Counted from the stretch's first letter, positions 9,331 to 19,230 are shown. The stretch is DNA of 64,000 nt from an uncultured Clostridia bacterium (GCA_944376295.1 CALWCE010000008.1:31143-95142), one strand, 5' to 3'. Notes: generated by a model from the sequence alone, not told the origin. Numbers and translations: made by a program.

Positions 9331-10686
9331 ATGTTCAGCAAATTCGACGTCATTGAAACCATCGACATGGTCGAAAAGGAGCACCTCGATATCCGCACGG
9401 TAACGATGGGCATTTCTCTTCTTTCCTGCATCCGCGGGAGCGCCGAAGAGACGGCTCAGGCCGTTTACGACCGCGTCATGAAGAAGGCGGAACACCTCGT
9501 TCCGACCGCCGAAGAGCTCTCCCTCGAATACGGCATCCCCATCGTCAACAAGCGCGTCTCGGTGACGCCCGTCTCGCTCATCACGGCGGCGTTCCCCGAA
9601 CAAAGCGCGCTTGTGGGAAAGGCACTCGACAAAGCCGCCAAAGAGCTCGGCATCGACTTTTTGGGCGGATATTCCGCGCTCGTGCAGAAGGGCACGGCGG
9701 ACTATGAAGAAGTCTTCTTGAAGAGCATCCCCGAAGTGCTTGCGACGACGGAACGGCTCTGCTCATCCGTCAACGTCGGCTCGTCGCGCTCGGGCATCAA
9801 CATGGACGCCGTCCGCACGATGGGGCAGATCTTCCTCGATACCGCTTTTCTCACCAAGGACAACGATTCGTTGGGCTGTGCAAAGCTCGTCGTCTTCTGC
9901 AACGCAGTGGAGGACAACCCCTTCATGGCGGGCGCCTTTCACGGCACGGGAGAGGCGGATACCGTCATCAACGTGGGCATTTCCGGTCCCGGCGTCGTCC
10001 AGCACGCGTTGAAGTTCGTGCCCGATGCCGACCTCACGGATGCAGCGGAGACCATCAAACGCACCGCATTCAAGATCACGCGCGCAGGCCAGCTCATCGC
10101 AAGGGAGGCTTCTAAACGCCTCGGAGCGCGGTTCGGCATCGTCGATCTCTCGCTTGCGCCCACCCCTGCAAGGGGAGATTCCGTCGCGCATATCCTCGAA
10201 GAGATCGGGCTGGAAGTCGTCGGCGGGCACGGCACGACGGCGGCGCTCGCCATGCTCAACGATGCCGTCAAGAAGGGCGGCGTCATGGCGTCCTCGCGCG
10301 TGGGCGGGCTCTCGGGCGCGTTCATCCCCGTCTCCGAAGACATCGGCATGATCGAATCGGCACAGGCGGGCAAAATTTCGCTCGACAAGCTGGAAGCAAT
10401 GACCTGCGTCTGCTCGGTCGGGCTCGATATGATCGCCATCCCCGGCGATACGCCCGCTTCGACCATCTCGGCGATCATTGCGGACGAAGCCGCGATCGGT
10501 ATGATCAACAACAAGACGACGGCGGTGCGCGTTATCCCCGCCTACGGCAAGAAGGTAGGGGATGAAGTGAGCTTCGGCGGGCTTTTGGGGCGCGCTCCCG
10601 TCATGCCCGTGCATACGGGTTCGGCGGAAAAGTTCATCTCGCGCGGCGGGCTCATTCCCGCGCCCATCCACAGTTTCAAGAACTAA
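9331..10686 (+). CDS. UPF0210/DUF711 family protein
   Basis: A 451-residue member of UPF0210 (DUF711), distantly related to glycyl-radical enzymes in fold but of unproven function. Seen: N-terminal [14 protein letters not shown], then [40 protein letters not shown]-like glycine-rich turns and [21 protein letters not shown]. Length is normal for the family. It directly follows the ACT gene, its usual partner. Nothing suggests a broken gene. The proteins are soluble with no signal peptide. Confidence 0.88.
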   Translation: MFSKFDVIETIDMVEKEHLDIRTVTMGISLLSCIRGSAEETAQAVYDRVMKKAEHLVPTAEELSLEYGIPIVNKRVSVTPVSLITAAFPEQSALVGKALDKAAKELGIDFLGGYSALVQKGTADYEEVFLKSIPEVLATTERLCSSVNVGSSRSGINMDAVRTMGQIFLDTAFLTKDNDSLGCAKLVVFCNAVEDNPFMAGAFHGTGEADTVINVGISGPGVVQHALKFVPDADLTDAAETIKRTAFKITRAGQLIAREASKRLGARFGIVDLSLAPTPARGDSVAHILEEIGLEVVGGHGTTAALAMLNDAVKKGGVMASSRVGGLSGAFIPVSEDIGMIESAQAGKISLDKLEAMTCVCSVGLDMIAIPGDTPASTISAIIADEAAIGMINNKTTAVRVIPAYGKKVGDEVSFGGLLGRAPVMPVHTGSAEKFISRGGLIPAPIHSFKN

Positions 10687-10728
10687 ATAACAAAGCATTG
10701 ATTTTGAGATCGTCTTCGGAGGAATTTT

Positions 10729-12498
10729 ATGAAAAGAACGGAAGTAGAACAAAAATACAAGTGGGCGGTGGAAGACGTCTTCCCGTCCGATGAGGCATGG
10801 GAGGTCGCCTTCGACGCGCTTGCTCCCAAGATCGGCTTTGCAAAATACCGCGGCACCCTCAACACCGCAGAAAACCTCGTTTCTTATTTCAAAGAGGAAG
10901 AAGCGCTCGCGATCGAAGTGATGCGCGTCTATCTCTACGCCTTTCTGAAGCACGACGAGGACGTCGGCAACACCAAATATATGGGTTATATGGGCAAGAT
11001 GATGGGGCTCATGACCAAGTATTCGATGGAAACTTCCTTCGTGACGCCCGAACTCACCGCGCTCCCCGAAGAGACGCTCAAAGCCTTCGCCGCAGACGAA
11101 CGCCTCCAAGACTACGACTATATGCTCACTCGCATCCTTGCCGAGAAGAAGTATATCCTCTCCGAAGCGGAAGAGCGCATCCTCGCGCAGACGGCGGAGC
11201 CCATGTCCGTTGCCAACGACGTGTTCGGCATGCTCGACAACGCCGAGCTCAACGCGCCCGAGATCGAATACGATGGCAAAATGCAGACGATCACGAACGG
11301 GCTGTATTCCATGATCATGAGCGGGAAGGACCGTGCAAAGCGCGAAGAAGCGTTCAGGCTCTTCTATTCCGCTTACGGAAAAATTTTGGGAACGCTCGCT
11401 ACGACCTATTACGGCAGCATCAAGAAGGACATCTTCTATAAAAACGTCCGCGGGTACGATAGCTGCCTTCAGAAGTCGCTCATGGGCGAGGACGTCGACG
11501 AGAGCGTCTACCGCAACCTCATCAAGGCGGTCAACGACGCAACGCCGCTCATGCACCGCTACATGCATGTCCGTAAACGCGTTTTAGGCTACGACGAGAT
11601 GCACATGTACGACATCTATCCTTCCCTCGTCGAAGACGCCGAACTGCGCCTTTCCTATGAGGAGGCGTTCGAGCTCGTCTTGAAGGGGCTTGCTCCTCTC
11701 GGCGAGGAGTATATCTCCCTCCTCAAAAAGGGCCGCGACGAGCATTGGATCGACGTCTGCGAGACGGAAGGCAAGCGCAGCGGCGCCTATTCCATCGGCG
11801 TCTACGGCTGCCATCCCTATGTTCTCTTGAATTATCAGCCCACGACGCACAACGTCTTCACGATCGCGCACGAGATGGGCCACGCGCTCCACAGCTATTT
11901 CTCCAACAGCCGCCAGCCCTATGCAAAATCGGACTACACGCTCTTCGTCGCCGAAGTTGCAAGCACCGTCAACGAAGTGCTGCTTTTGAAATACCTTCTC
12001 AAGACGACGGAAGACAAGGCATTAAAGAAATATCTTCTCAATTACTTCATGGATATGATCCGCACGACGCTCTTCCGTCAGACGCAGTTCGCGGAGTTCG
12101 AAGAGAAGGCGCACGAGATGGCGGAAGCGGGCGAACCGCTCAATAAAGACAATCTCTCCGCGCTCTACGACGGGCTCAACAAGAAGTACTACGGCGACGC
12201 CGTCACATACGACAAGGAGATCGCCACCGAATGGGCACGCATCCCGCACTTCTATCGTGCGTTCTACGTCTACAAGTACGCGACGGGCATCACGGCGGCG
12301 ATCTGCATCGCCAACAAGATCTTGTCGGAGGGCGCTCCCGCCATCGAGAAGTACTTCAGCTTCCTTTCGGGCGGCGGCAGCACCGATCCCGTCTCCCTTC
12401 TGAAGGGCGCGGGCGCAGACCTTACCAAGGAAGAGACCTTCCTTGCCGCCATGAAGGAGTTCGAGGATACCCTCAACGCCTTCGAGGCGATGATCTGA
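10729..12498 (+). CDS. pepF: Oligoendopeptidase F (M3 family)
   Basis: Cytoplasmic zinc metallopeptidase that degrades short peptides. Seen: the M3 zinc signature HEMGHALHSYFSN at about residues 381-393, followed by EVASTVNEVLL, which carries the third zinc ligand; the N-terminal helical region and the C-terminal IAAAICIAN-like substrate region (GITAAICIANKIL) are both present. Length 589 matches PepF. The ribosome site CGGAGG is 7 bases from the ATG. It ends 13 bases before dnaB and probably shares its transcript. Confidence 0.95.
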   Translation: MKRTEVEQKYKWAVEDVFPSDEAWEVAFDALAPKIGFAKYRGTLNTAENLVSYFKEEEALAIEVMRVYLYAFLKHDEDVGNTKYMGYMGKMMGLMTKYSMETSFVTPELTALPEETLKAFAADERLQDYDYMLTRILAEKKYILSEAEERILAQTAEPMSVANDVFGMLDNAELNAPEIEYDGKMQTITNGLYSMIMSGKDRAKREEAFRLFYSAYGKILGTLATTYYGSIKKDIFYKNVRGYDSCLQKSLMGEDVDESVYRNLIKAVNDATPLMHRYMHVRKRVLGYDEMHMYDIYPSLVEDAELRLSYEEAFELVLKGLAPLGEEYISLLKKGRDEHWIDVCETEGKRSGAYSIGVYGCHPYVLLNYQPTTHNVFTIAHEMGHALHSYFSNSRQPYAKSDYTLFVAEVASTVNEVLLLKYLLKTTEDKALKKYLLNYFMDMIRTTLFRQTQFAEFEEKAHEMAEAGEPLNKDNLSALYDGLNKKYYGDAVTYDKEIATEWARIPHFYRAFYVYKYATGITAAICIANKILSEGAPAIEKYFSFLSGGGSTDPVSLLKGAGADLTKEETFLAAMKEFEDTLNAFEAMI

Positions 12499-12511
12499 CG
12501 GCGGGCACATT

Positions 12512-13963
12512 ATGGCGATCAATCAGATGCCGCACAATCTCGACGCGGAAGCCGCGCTCCTCGGCTGCATCCTCATCGACGAGGAGATCCAGTCAGAGCT
12601 TTTGGAGCAGCTCCGCGAAGAGGATTTCTATCAGGAGTCGCACCGCGAAATTTTGAACGCGATGCGCGCCGTCTATGGCGGCCGCGTGCCCGTCGACGTC
12701 GTCACGCTGACCGACAGGCTGGACCGCGACGGCAAACTCGAACGTGCGGGCGGGCTCCAATACATCACAGAGCTTGCCCAGATCACTCCCTCCGCCGCAA
12801 ACTATAAGCAATACCTCACCATCGTGCGCCGCGATGCCGTCAACCGCGCGCTCATCCGCGCCGCGAAGCACATCATCGAGAACAGCATGAAGGGGGAGGA
12901 GGAGCGCGACGCCATTTCTTTTGCAGAAAAGGCGGTCTACGATATCTCCAAACGGGAAGACAACAACGCCCTCATGGGCATGGAAGACGGCGAGACCATC
13001 CAGGAAGTCTTGGGCAAGTTCGAAAACATCCAGTCCGACCCCAACGCCTTCCGCGGCGTCGAGACGGGCTTTAAGCACTTCGACCGCATCACGAACGGCC
13101 TGCAAAAGTCCGACCTCATCGTGCTCGCCGCCCGTCCCGGCATGGGCAAGACGTCGCTTTCCATGAATATCGTCGAAAACGCCTGCCTGCACAAGAACGG
13201 CGTCGCGGCGGTCTTTTCGCTCGAAATGCCGCGCGTCCAGATCGTGCAGCGTCTCATGTGCGCCTACGCGAACGTGAGCATGGAGAAGGCGCTCTCGGGC
13301 AAATTGCAGCAGTCCGATTGGAAGAAGCTCATGCTCGCCTCCGATAAGATGCAGAAGAGCAAGATCTTCATCGACGACTCTTCCCGCGTCACGCCGGCGG
13401 AGATCCTCTCCAAATGCCGCCGCCTGAAGAGCAGCGAAGGCAGGCTCGATCTCATCATGATCGACTATATCCAGCTCATGGGCGGTGAGGCAAAGAACAA
13501 CGAAAACCGTCAGCTGGAGGTCGCATCTATCACGCGCGAACTCAAGATCATGGCAAAGGAGCTCGACGTCCCCGTCATCGCGCTCTCGCAGCTGAAGCGT
13601 ATCCAGACCAAGGAACCGCAGCTTTCCGACCTGCGTGACTCGGGCGCCATCGAGCAGGATGCCGATATCGTCCTCTTCATCAGCCGCCCCGACGTCACGG
13701 CGACCGCCGAAGAACTTGCAAAGAACGAGGTCGTCAAGGGGGCGGCGGAACTCATCATCGCCAAGCACAGAAACGGCTCGACGGGCAGGGTGCAGCTCCG
13801 CTTCATCGGTGAATGCACCAAGTTCGTCGACGTGGACGCACAGGGCGCGCCCGACGAAGAGCCGCAGTACTCACGTCCCGCGCCGCAGGACTTCCCCGAC
13901 GAAGAACCGCCCTCAGGCCCCGACGGCGCGCCGCCCGAGGAAGGGGAGCTTCCCTTCGATTAA
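12512..13963 (+). CDS. dnaB: Replicative DNA helicase DnaB
   Basis: Hexameric replicative helicase (DnaC in B. subtilis naming). Seen: N-terminal DnaB domain from MPHNLDAEAALLGCILID, a linker, then the RecA-like domain with Walker A ARPGMGKTS near residue 208, FSLEMPRVQIVQRLM, LIMIDYIQLMGG (Walker B) and SQLKR. The tail after the core is acidic and proline-rich (about 40 residues), common in this gene. Length 483. Its place directly before a sua5-type gene, with a 3-base gap, suggests one transcript. Confidence 0.97.
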   Translation: MAINQMPHNLDAEAALLGCILIDEEIQSELLEQLREEDFYQESHREILNAMRAVYGGRVPVDVVTLTDRLDRDGKLERAGGLQYITELAQITPSAANYKQYLTIVRRDAVNRALIRAAKHIIENSMKGEEERDAISFAEKAVYDISKREDNNALMGMEDGETIQEVLGKFENIQSDPNAFRGVETGFKHFDRITNGLQKSDLIVLAARPGMGKTSLSMNIVENACLHKNGVAAVFSLEMPRVQIVQRLMCAYANVSMEKALSGKLQQSDWKKLMLASDKMQKSKIFIDDSSRVTPAEILSKCRRLKSSEGRLDLIMIDYIQLMGGEAKNNENRQLEVASITRELKIMAKELDVPVIALSQLKRIQTKEPQLSDLRDSGAIEQDADIVLFISRPDVTATAEELAKNEVVKGAAELIIAKHRNGSTGRVQLRFIGECTKFVDVDAQGAPDEEPQYSRPAPQDFPDEEPPSGPDGAPPEEGELPFD

Positions 13964-13966
13964 ACC

Positions 13967-14959
13967 ATGACCACCCAAATTTTAGGTGTGAGCGAAGCGT
14001 CGCTCCGCCTTGCAAAACAACTGATCTCGGAAGGGGAAGTCGTCGCCTTTCATACGGAAACGGTGTACGGGCTCGGCGCAGACGCAAGGAGCGATCAAGC
14101 CGTCCGCCATATCTTCGAACTCAAAGGCAGGCCGCAGAACAACCCGCTCATCGCGCACGTTCATAAGGACTTTGATATTTCTTCGCTTGTCGACGATATC
14201 CCCGCGTATGCGAAAAAGCTCGCCAAAGCCTTTCTCCCCGGCCCGCTCACGATGGTCTATCCTTCGACGGACAAGGTGAGCCCGCTCGTCTCGTGCGGCC
14301 TTCAGACGCTCGCCGTCCGCGTGCCCTCATCGCCCACGGCGCAGGCGTTCCTTCGCGCCGTCGATGTTCCCATCGCCGCGCCCAGCGCCAATGTCTCCAA
14401 GCACATCTCGCCCGTCACCGCGCAGCACGTCTTTGAAGACTTCGAAGGGCGCATCCCGCTCATCCTGGACGGGGGCAGATGCGAAGGCGGCATCGAAAGC
14501 ACCGTCCTCGACTGCACGGGCGAAATGCCACAGATCTTGCGTGCAGGGCTCGTGACGCAGGAGATGATCGCCTCCGTTGCGGGCAGCTGCGGCGTGTATG
14601 TGCCCAAAAAAGGCGAACAGCCCAAGAGCCCCGGCATGGCGTATAAGCACTATGCTCCCAAGTGCCGCACGGCGTTCTTTGCTCCCGAAGAGCTTGAAAA
14701 AGCCAAGGCGCTCTATTTGGAAGAAGAGCAAGAGGGCGGCATTCCCTGTTTCTTCTGCGAGGATGCGCTTGCACGCCTCCTTCCCGGCTGCCGCATGCTG
14801 AACTTGGGGAGCTCGGGCGAAGAAATGGCAAACCGCCTTTACGAACTTCTCCACCGCGGGGAGGAGGAGGCGACGCTCCTCATCGGCATCTGCCCCAAAG
14901 AGAGGGGCGGCGTCTTCGAAGGGGTGCTCAACCGCCTCACGCGCGCCTTCGGCGGATAA
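13967..14959 (+). CDS. sua5: L-threonylcarbamoyladenylate synthase (Sua5/YwlC type)
   Basis: First enzyme of the tRNA t6A37 modification: makes threonylcarbamoyl-AMP from Thr, bicarbonate and ATP. Seen: YrdC domain with VVAFHTETVYGLGADA and the basic FELKGRPQNNPLIAHV, then AAPSANVSKHISPV, and a C-terminal Sua5 domain after the linker SPGMAYKHYAPK near residue 223. The 330-residue length fits the two-domain Sua5 form, not the short TsaC form. The next two genes are the phosphatase and rpiB, the same order as ywlC-ywlE-ywlF in B. subtilis. Confidence 0.93.
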   Translation: MTTQILGVSEASLRLAKQLISEGEVVAFHTETVYGLGADARSDQAVRHIFELKGRPQNNPLIAHVHKDFDISSLVDDIPAYAKKLAKAFLPGPLTMVYPSTDKVSPLVSCGLQTLAVRVPSSPTAQAFLRAVDVPIAAPSANVSKHISPVTAQHVFEDFEGRIPLILDGGRCEGGIESTVLDCTGEMPQILRAGLVTQEMIASVAGSCGVYVPKKGEQPKSPGMAYKHYAPKCRTAFFAPEELEKAKALYLEEEQEGGIPCFFCEDALARLLPGCRMLNLGSSGEEMANRLYELLHRGEEEATLLIGICPKERGGVFEGVLNRLTRAFGG

Positions 14960-15001
14960 CGACCGCGTTTTTCGACAAAAGCAACACCAAGGAGGGGACG
15001 T

Positions 15002-15520
15002 ATGCCCACGCAAAAGGTACTCTTTGTCTGTACGGGCAACACCTGCCGCTCGCCCATGGCGGAGGCGGCGCTTCGGCGTGAACTCAAGCGCAGGAAACTT
15101 TCGGGCATTTCCGTGCGCTCGGCGGGCCTGCATGCCGAAGAGGGGAGCGTCTTAAGCCCCAACAGCGCACAGGCGCTGAAAGAGGCGAAGATCTCCGTCT
15201 TGAAGTCCTTCCGTCCCAAACAGCTCACCGAAAAGATGGTGAAAGAGTCTCTTCTTGTCGTCTGCATGACGGAACGCCACCGCGAAACACTTTCCCGTTA
15301 TCCCAACGTGACGAGCTTTTTTGAACTCTGCGGCAGAGAGATCCCCGATCCGTACGGGCTCGATATCGACGCTTACCGCGTCACGCTCAGGCGCATCCGC
15401 GAGTGCATCCCGCGCGTCATCGAAGTCATCGAACAGCTTTCGCCCCCCGCAGCGAATGCCGCGGCGGCAAAAACAAATAACAACGTTCCCGCAAAGGGAA
15501 CGCAAGGAGGAATATTATGA
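15002..15520 (+). CDS. ywlE: Low-molecular-weight phosphatase, YwlE-like (likely protein-arginine phosphatase)
   Basis: Seen: P-loop VCTGNTCRSPMAEAAL with nucleophile C10, R16 and the late general acid in EIPDPYGLD. T14 in the loop matches the Thr that selects phosphoarginine in YwlE, where tyrosine phosphatases have Ile or Leu. Known: YwlE reverses McsB protein-arginine phosphorylation. Inferred: arginine specificity, from that Thr and from the sua5-rpiB neighbourhood. The C-terminal 25 residues after EVIEQLSPP are low-complexity and longer than usual. The stop overlaps the rpiB ATG. No mcsB is in the window. Confidence 0.87.
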   Translation: MPTQKVLFVCTGNTCRSPMAEAALRRELKRRKLSGISVRSAGLHAEEGSVLSPNSAQALKEAKISVLKSFRPKQLTEKMVKESLLVVCMTERHRETLSRYPNVTSFFELCGREIPDPYGLDIDAYRVTLRRIRECIPRVIEVIEQLSPPAANAAAAKTNNNVPAKGTQGGIL

Positions 15521-15969
15521 AGATCGCAGTTTGCTGTGACCACGGCGGCCTTGCCCTCAAACAGGCGGTGGTCAAATACCTCAACGAAAAGGGGTACGAA
15601 GTCGTCAATTTCGGAACGGATACCTTCGATTCGTGCGACTATCCCGACTTTGCCTTGAAGGCGGCGGAAGCCGTCGCTTCGGGCGAATGCGAAAAGGGCG
15701 TCTTTGTCTGCACGACGGGCATCGGCATCTCCATCGCCGCCAACAAAGTGCCCGGCATCCGCTGCGCGCTCTGCTCGGAACCGCTCTCCGCAAAGATGAC
15801 CCGCCTTCACAACGACGCCAACATCCTGGCGCTCGGCGGCGGCATGGTGGGCGTCAATTTAGGGCTCGACATCGTGGAGACCTTTCTTACAACACCCTTC
15901 TCGGGGGAGGCAAAACATCAGCGCCGCATCGATAAGATCACGGCGATCGAACAAAAGTACTGCAAGTAA
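15517..15969 (+). CDS. rpiB: Ribose-5-phosphate isomerase B
   Basis: Interconverts ribose-5-phosphate and ribulose-5-phosphate in the pentose phosphate pathway. Seen: N-terminal CCDHGGLALK, active-site loop VCTTGIGISIAANK and RLHNDANILALGGG. The loop reads CTTGIG where most relatives have CGTGIG, a mild variation that keeps the Cys. Length of 150 is normal. ATG 15517 overlaps the preceding TGA and has a strong AAGGAGG site. Confidence 0.93.
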   Translation: MKIAVCCDHGGLALKQAVVKYLNEKGYEVVNFGTDTFDSCDYPDFALKAAEAVASGECEKGVFVCTTGIGISIAANKVPGIRCALCSEPLSAKMTRLHNDANILALGGGMVGVNLGLDIVETFLTTPFSGEAKHQRRIDKITAIEQKYCK

Positions 15970-15999
15970 CACCCATTCCAAAAAAAAGGAGGGCCGCAC

Positions 16000-17535
16000 A
16001 TGACGCAGGCGCTCAAAGATAAGATCATCGAATCGCTCACTTCCATCCTGCCCATCGCACTCATTATCATCGTGCTTTCCATGACGTTCACGCCCCTGAA
16101 CTCGGGGACGTTCGTCCTCTTCATGGTGGGAGTGGTGCTTCTCATCCTGGGACTTGGCTGCTTTACGCTGGGGGCGGATATGTCCATGCTCGTCATCGGC
16201 GAAAAGATCGGTTCCGCCATGACGCATTCGCGCAAGATCTGGCTCATCGCGCTTCTCTCGTTCGTCATCGGTATCATCGTGACGATCGCAGAGCCCGATC
16301 TGCAGATCCTTGCAGAGCAAGTCCCCGCTGTTGCAGAGAAAGTACCGCAGCTCGGCAACTATCTTCTCATCGGCACGGTCGCGGTGGGGGTGGGCATCTT
16401 CCTCACGATCGCGATGCTCCGTATCGTGCTCAGGATCAGGCTCTCCGTGCTCCTCATCATCTTTTATGTCGCGGCGTTCATCCTGAGCATCTTCGTTGCG
16501 GAAGATTTCTGGGCGGTCTCCTTCGACTCGGGCGGCGTGACGACGGGGCCGATGACCGTGCCCTTCATCATGTCGCTGGGCGTCGGCGTTGCCTCGATCC
16601 GAAGCGACAAGAGCGGGCAGGACGACTCCTTCGGTCTCGTTGCGCTCTCAAGCGTCGGGCCCATCGTTGCAGTCCTCGTGCTCGGCGTCGTCTTCGATAT
16701 CTCGGGCGTCGAATACGAAGTTACATCGCCCGCCGTTGCCGATAGCACGCGCGACGTCCTTTTCCTGTATCTCCACGGGTTTGCAGACTACGCGCTCGAA
16801 GTCGCGATCGCGCTTTCGCCCATCCTCGCCTTCTTCCTTCTCTTTCAGCTTGTCTCGCGCTCTTTCCACAAAAAGCAGATCATCCGTATCTTCATGGGTT
16901 TTCTCTATACCTTTGTGGGGCTCGTGCTCTTTCTGACGGGCGCGAACGTCGGCTTCATGCCCGTCGGCAGCGAGATCGGGCGGACGCTCGCCTCCCTTTG
17001 GGGGGGCTGGCTGCTCATCCCCGTCGGCATGATCATCGGTTACTTCGTCGTCGCGGCAGAGCCCGCTGTGCACGTCCTCAACAAGCAGGTGGAACGTGTT
17101 TCTGCGGGCGCCATCAGTTCGTCTGCAATGAAGAAGGGGCTGTGCATCGGCGTGTGCTGCGCCATCGGGCTCGCCATGCTGCGCATCCTGCTCGACGTGA
17201 ACATCATGTACTTCCTCATCCCGGGATATGTCATCGCATTGGGGCTCACCTTCTTCACGCCTCCCATGTTCACGGGTATCGCTTTCGACTCGGGCGGCGT
17301 CGCAAGCGGCGCGATGGTCTCCTCCTTCGTGCTGCCGATGGCGATCGGCGCGTGCAGTACCATTTGGGGATCGGGTTCTATTATGAAGCTCGCCTTCGGG
17401 TGCGTCTCCTTCGTGGCGCTCGCACCGCTCATTTCCATCCAGATCCTCGGCATCGTCTATAAGAGCAAGACGCACAAGATCAAGCGCAACTTCCTCTCCG
17501 TGGAAGATAAGATCGTCGAATACGAGGTGTTCTGA
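16000..17535 (+). CDS. DUF1538 family membrane transporter
   Basis: An integral membrane protein with about twelve hydrophobic segments. Seen: two homologous halves, each with a signature loop: FDSGGVTTGPMTVPFI near residue 174 and FDSGGVASGAMVSSFVLP near 430; the first half also has TIAEPDLQILAEQVP and the second VAAEPAVHVLNKQVE. This inverted or tandem duplicate layout is typical of DUF1538, a family proposed to be transporters without a proven substrate. The gene abuts a PII-like gene, the usual neighbour, pointing to nitrogen- or nucleotide-linked control. Ribosome site AAAGGAGG. Confidence 0.88.
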   Translation: MTQALKDKIIESLTSILPIALIIIVLSMTFTPLNSGTFVLFMVGVVLLILGLGCFTLGADMSMLVIGEKIGSAMTHSRKIWLIALLSFVIGIIVTIAEPDLQILAEQVPAVAEKVPQLGNYLLIGTVAVGVGIFLTIAMLRIVLRIRLSVLLIIFYVAAFILSIFVAEDFWAVSFDSGGVTTGPMTVPFIMSLGVGVASIRSDKSGQDDSFGLVALSSVGPIVAVLVLGVVFDISGVEYEVTSPAVADSTRDVLFLYLHGFADYALEVAIALSPILAFFLLFQLVSRSFHKKQIIRIFMGFLYTFVGLVLFLTGANVGFMPVGSEIGRTLASLWGGWLLIPVGMIIGYFVVAAEPAVHVLNKQVERVSAGAISSSAMKKGLCIGVCCAIGLAMLRILLDVNIMYFLIPGYVIALGLTFFTPPMFTGIAFDSGGVASGAMVSSFVLPMAIGACSTIWGSGSIMKLAFGCVSFVALAPLISIQILGIVYKSKTHKIKRNFLSVEDKIVEYEVF

Positions 17536-18371
17536 TGGCTGAAAAACGTAACGAACGCAAAAATCCCGCAGTGGCTGCGGCGGGCGCCGTCGAAAAGCTC
17601 GTCAAAGGCGTCGGTAGCGTCATCGGCGTCACCCCCAAGACGGCGGAAAAGCAAAAACTACCTAACCGCACCAAGGTGCTCGTGAGCATCGTCAATCACG
17701 ACGACGAAAAGCGCCTCAAAGAAATTTTGGACGAAACCTCCGTCGCCCTCAGCTTCATGTTCGCAGGCACGGGCACGGCGCGTTCCGCCGTCCTCGACTA
17801 TCTCGGTATCGGCGGCACGGAGAAGTCGGTCATCCTCTCCCTCATCCCCGAAAGCGATGAGGAGAACATCATGCGGGAGCTGAGAGCACGCATGTCGCTC
17901 TATCTCGTGGGGCGGGGCATCTCATTCACCATTCCCTTAAGCGCCGTTTCGCAGATCGTCTCGAACGGGCTCGAAAGCGCGGCAGCGGAAAAGACTATCG
18001 ACGGGAGCAAGATCATGAAGGACGAACAACGGCAATACGACCTTATCATCGCGGCTGTCGCCGCAAACTATGTCGACGACGCCATGGAAGCGGCGCGCTC
18101 TGCGGGGGCGGCGGGCGGCACCATCGTGCGCGGGCGCTCGGCAAACAACGAGAAAGCCGAACAGTTCATCGGCATTTCCCTCATGCACGAGCAGGAACTG
18201 CTCTTCATCCTTTCAACGCGCGAAAGAAAACTCGCCATCATGCAGGCGCTTTCCGAAAAAGTCGGCTTAAAGTCGGAGGCGGGCGGCGTCATCTTCTCCG
18301 TTCCCGTCGATAGGACGGCGGGCATCGCGGTCGCCGCCGAAGCGCAGGAAGCCAAAGAGGGGCAGGCATGA
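17535..18371 (+). CDS. PII-like nitrogen regulatory protein (two PII domains)
   Basis: Seen: 278 residues with a basic N-terminal tail, a first PII-like domain (about 45-140) containing LVSIVNHDDEKRLKEILDE and LGIGGTEKSVIL, and a second (about 165-265) containing LIIAAVAANYVDDAMEAARS and GAAGGTIVRGRS. The T-loop region is short, so classical uridylylation is not evident. The start overlaps the DUF1538 stop by one base (TGATGG). Inferred: it senses a small molecule and gates the DUF1538 transporter, as PII proteins gate AmtB. Confidence 0.85.
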   Translation: MAEKRNERKNPAVAAAGAVEKLVKGVGSVIGVTPKTAEKQKLPNRTKVLVSIVNHDDEKRLKEILDETSVALSFMFAGTGTARSAVLDYLGIGGTEKSVILSLIPESDEENIMRELRARMSLYLVGRGISFTIPLSAVSQIVSNGLESAAAEKTIDGSKIMKDEQRQYDLIIAAVAANYVDDAMEAARSAGAAGGTIVRGRSANNEKAEQFIGISLMHEQELLFILSTRERKLAIMQALSEKVGLKSEAGGVIFSVPVDRTAGIAVAAEAQEAKEGQA

Positions 18372-19048
18372 GCCGTCTCATCCTGATCGGCGGCGGGGAA
18401 CTCAAAGAGCGGCAGACGCTTCCGATCGATCAGTATATCGCCTCCGAGGCCAAGAAGATCGCAGGCGAGCGGCGCGCCGTGGGGCTCTTTCTTCCGACCG
18501 CCTCTCATGACTGCATGCCCTATTACAATACCTTCCACAAGGTCTATACGGGGCTGTTCGATATCAAGACGGACGTCGTCCTGACGGTGAACCGCGAAGT
18601 CGACCTCGAAAAGATGAAGGGAAAGTTCGAAAAGGCGGATTTTCTCTACATCGGCGGGGGCGATACCGTCTACATGCTCAAGCAGTGTAAAGAGAGCGGA
18701 CTTCTGCCGCTCATCCAAAAGGCATTCGAAGAGGGGAAGCTCATCGCAGGGCTTTCGGCGGGTGCCATCTGCTGGTTCGAAGAGATGTATTCCGATTCCG
18801 TCGTCGAAGGGGAGTATCACATTTTCCCGGGACTTGGCTGGATAAACGGCAAAATTTCTCCGCATTACGACGAAAGAACGCTTGACTTTGACGATATCGT
18901 GCTGTATAATAGGTGGTGCGCTTGGGGGTTGGAGAACAACGCCGCCCTCGAGATGCACAACGGGGAACCCGTGAAAAGTATATCCGCGGGCGGAAAGATC
19001 TTTCGTTTGGATGCTTCCTCGGGCGAACTCAAAAAGACAGTCTTCTGA
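18368..19048 (+). CDS. Peptidase E-like protein (S51 family)
   Basis: Seen: 226 residues with DFLYIGGGDTVYMLK near 91-105 and the nucleophile elbow GLSAGAICWF with S130; the end has NAALEMHNGEPVKSI, typical of the family C-terminus. Known: S51 peptidases cleave N-terminal Asp dipeptides (PepE) or act on cyanophycin breakdown products. ATG 18368 overlaps the PII-like stop (ATGA), so it is the third gene of a DUF1538-PII-S51 operon. The specific substrate is not clear. The stop lies 12 bases before the tRNA gene. Confidence 0.85.
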   Translation: MSRLILIGGGELKERQTLPIDQYIASEAKKIAGERRAVGLFLPTASHDCMPYYNTFHKVYTGLFDIKTDVVLTVNREVDLEKMKGKFEKADFLYIGGGDTVYMLKQCKESGLLPLIQKAFEEGKLIAGLSAGAICWFEEMYSDSVVEGEYHIFPGLGWINGKISPHYDERTLDFDDIVLYNRWCAWGLENNAALEMHNGEPVKSISAGGKIFRLDASSGELKKTVF

Positions 19049-19060
19049 CTGTCCTCATAT

Positions 19061-19143
19061 GCGGACGTGGCGAAATTGGCAGACGCGCAGGTTTCAGGTT
19101 CCTGTGGGAGACCATGGGGGTTCAAGTCCCTTCGTCCGCACCA
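19061..19143 (+). tRNA. tRNA-Leu(CAG), ICE insertion target
   Basis: An 83-base gene with encoded CCA. The acceptor stem GCGGACG pairs with CGTCCGC; the D arm contains GCGAAATTGGCAGACGC; the anticodon loop TTCAGGT reads CAG; a long variable arm follows, as expected for Leu; the T arm is GGGGGTTCAAGTCCCTT-type with a canonical TTCAAGT loop. The closing pair of the anticodon stem (T31-T39) is mismatched. The last 23 bases are also the left attachment core, so insertion leaves the tRNA intact. Confidence 0.95.
19121..19143 (+). repeat. attL core (23-bp direct repeat)
   Basis: The 3' end of the tRNA-Leu gene from TTCAAGTCCC to CCA is identical to 62451-62473; the flanking bases differ on both sides. 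Strand exchange by the integrase is expected inside this segment. Confidence 0.93.
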
Positions 19144-19144
19144 A

Positions 19145-19191
19145 AAATGGGCTATAATTGGGCTTAAACGCTTAATTTTAGCCCATTTTTT
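19145..19191 (+). terminator. ICE-borne terminator after tRNA-Leu
   Basis: AAATGGGCTA at 19145-19154 pairs perfectly with TAGCCCATTT at 19179-19188 and ends in a T run. It lies just inside the ICE and now serves as the terminator of the host tRNA; read on the other strand the A-rich start gives only a weak signal. Confidence 0.7.
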
Positions 19192-19230
19192 GCGTTTCAC
19201 GGCACGTTTCACAGGGACAAAAAGGGAACT

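Noticed and set aside
9763-11568. Minus-strand open frame of 601 codons across UPF0210 and pepF
   Set aside because: Spans two well-supported genes and the gap between them; codon-bias shadow.
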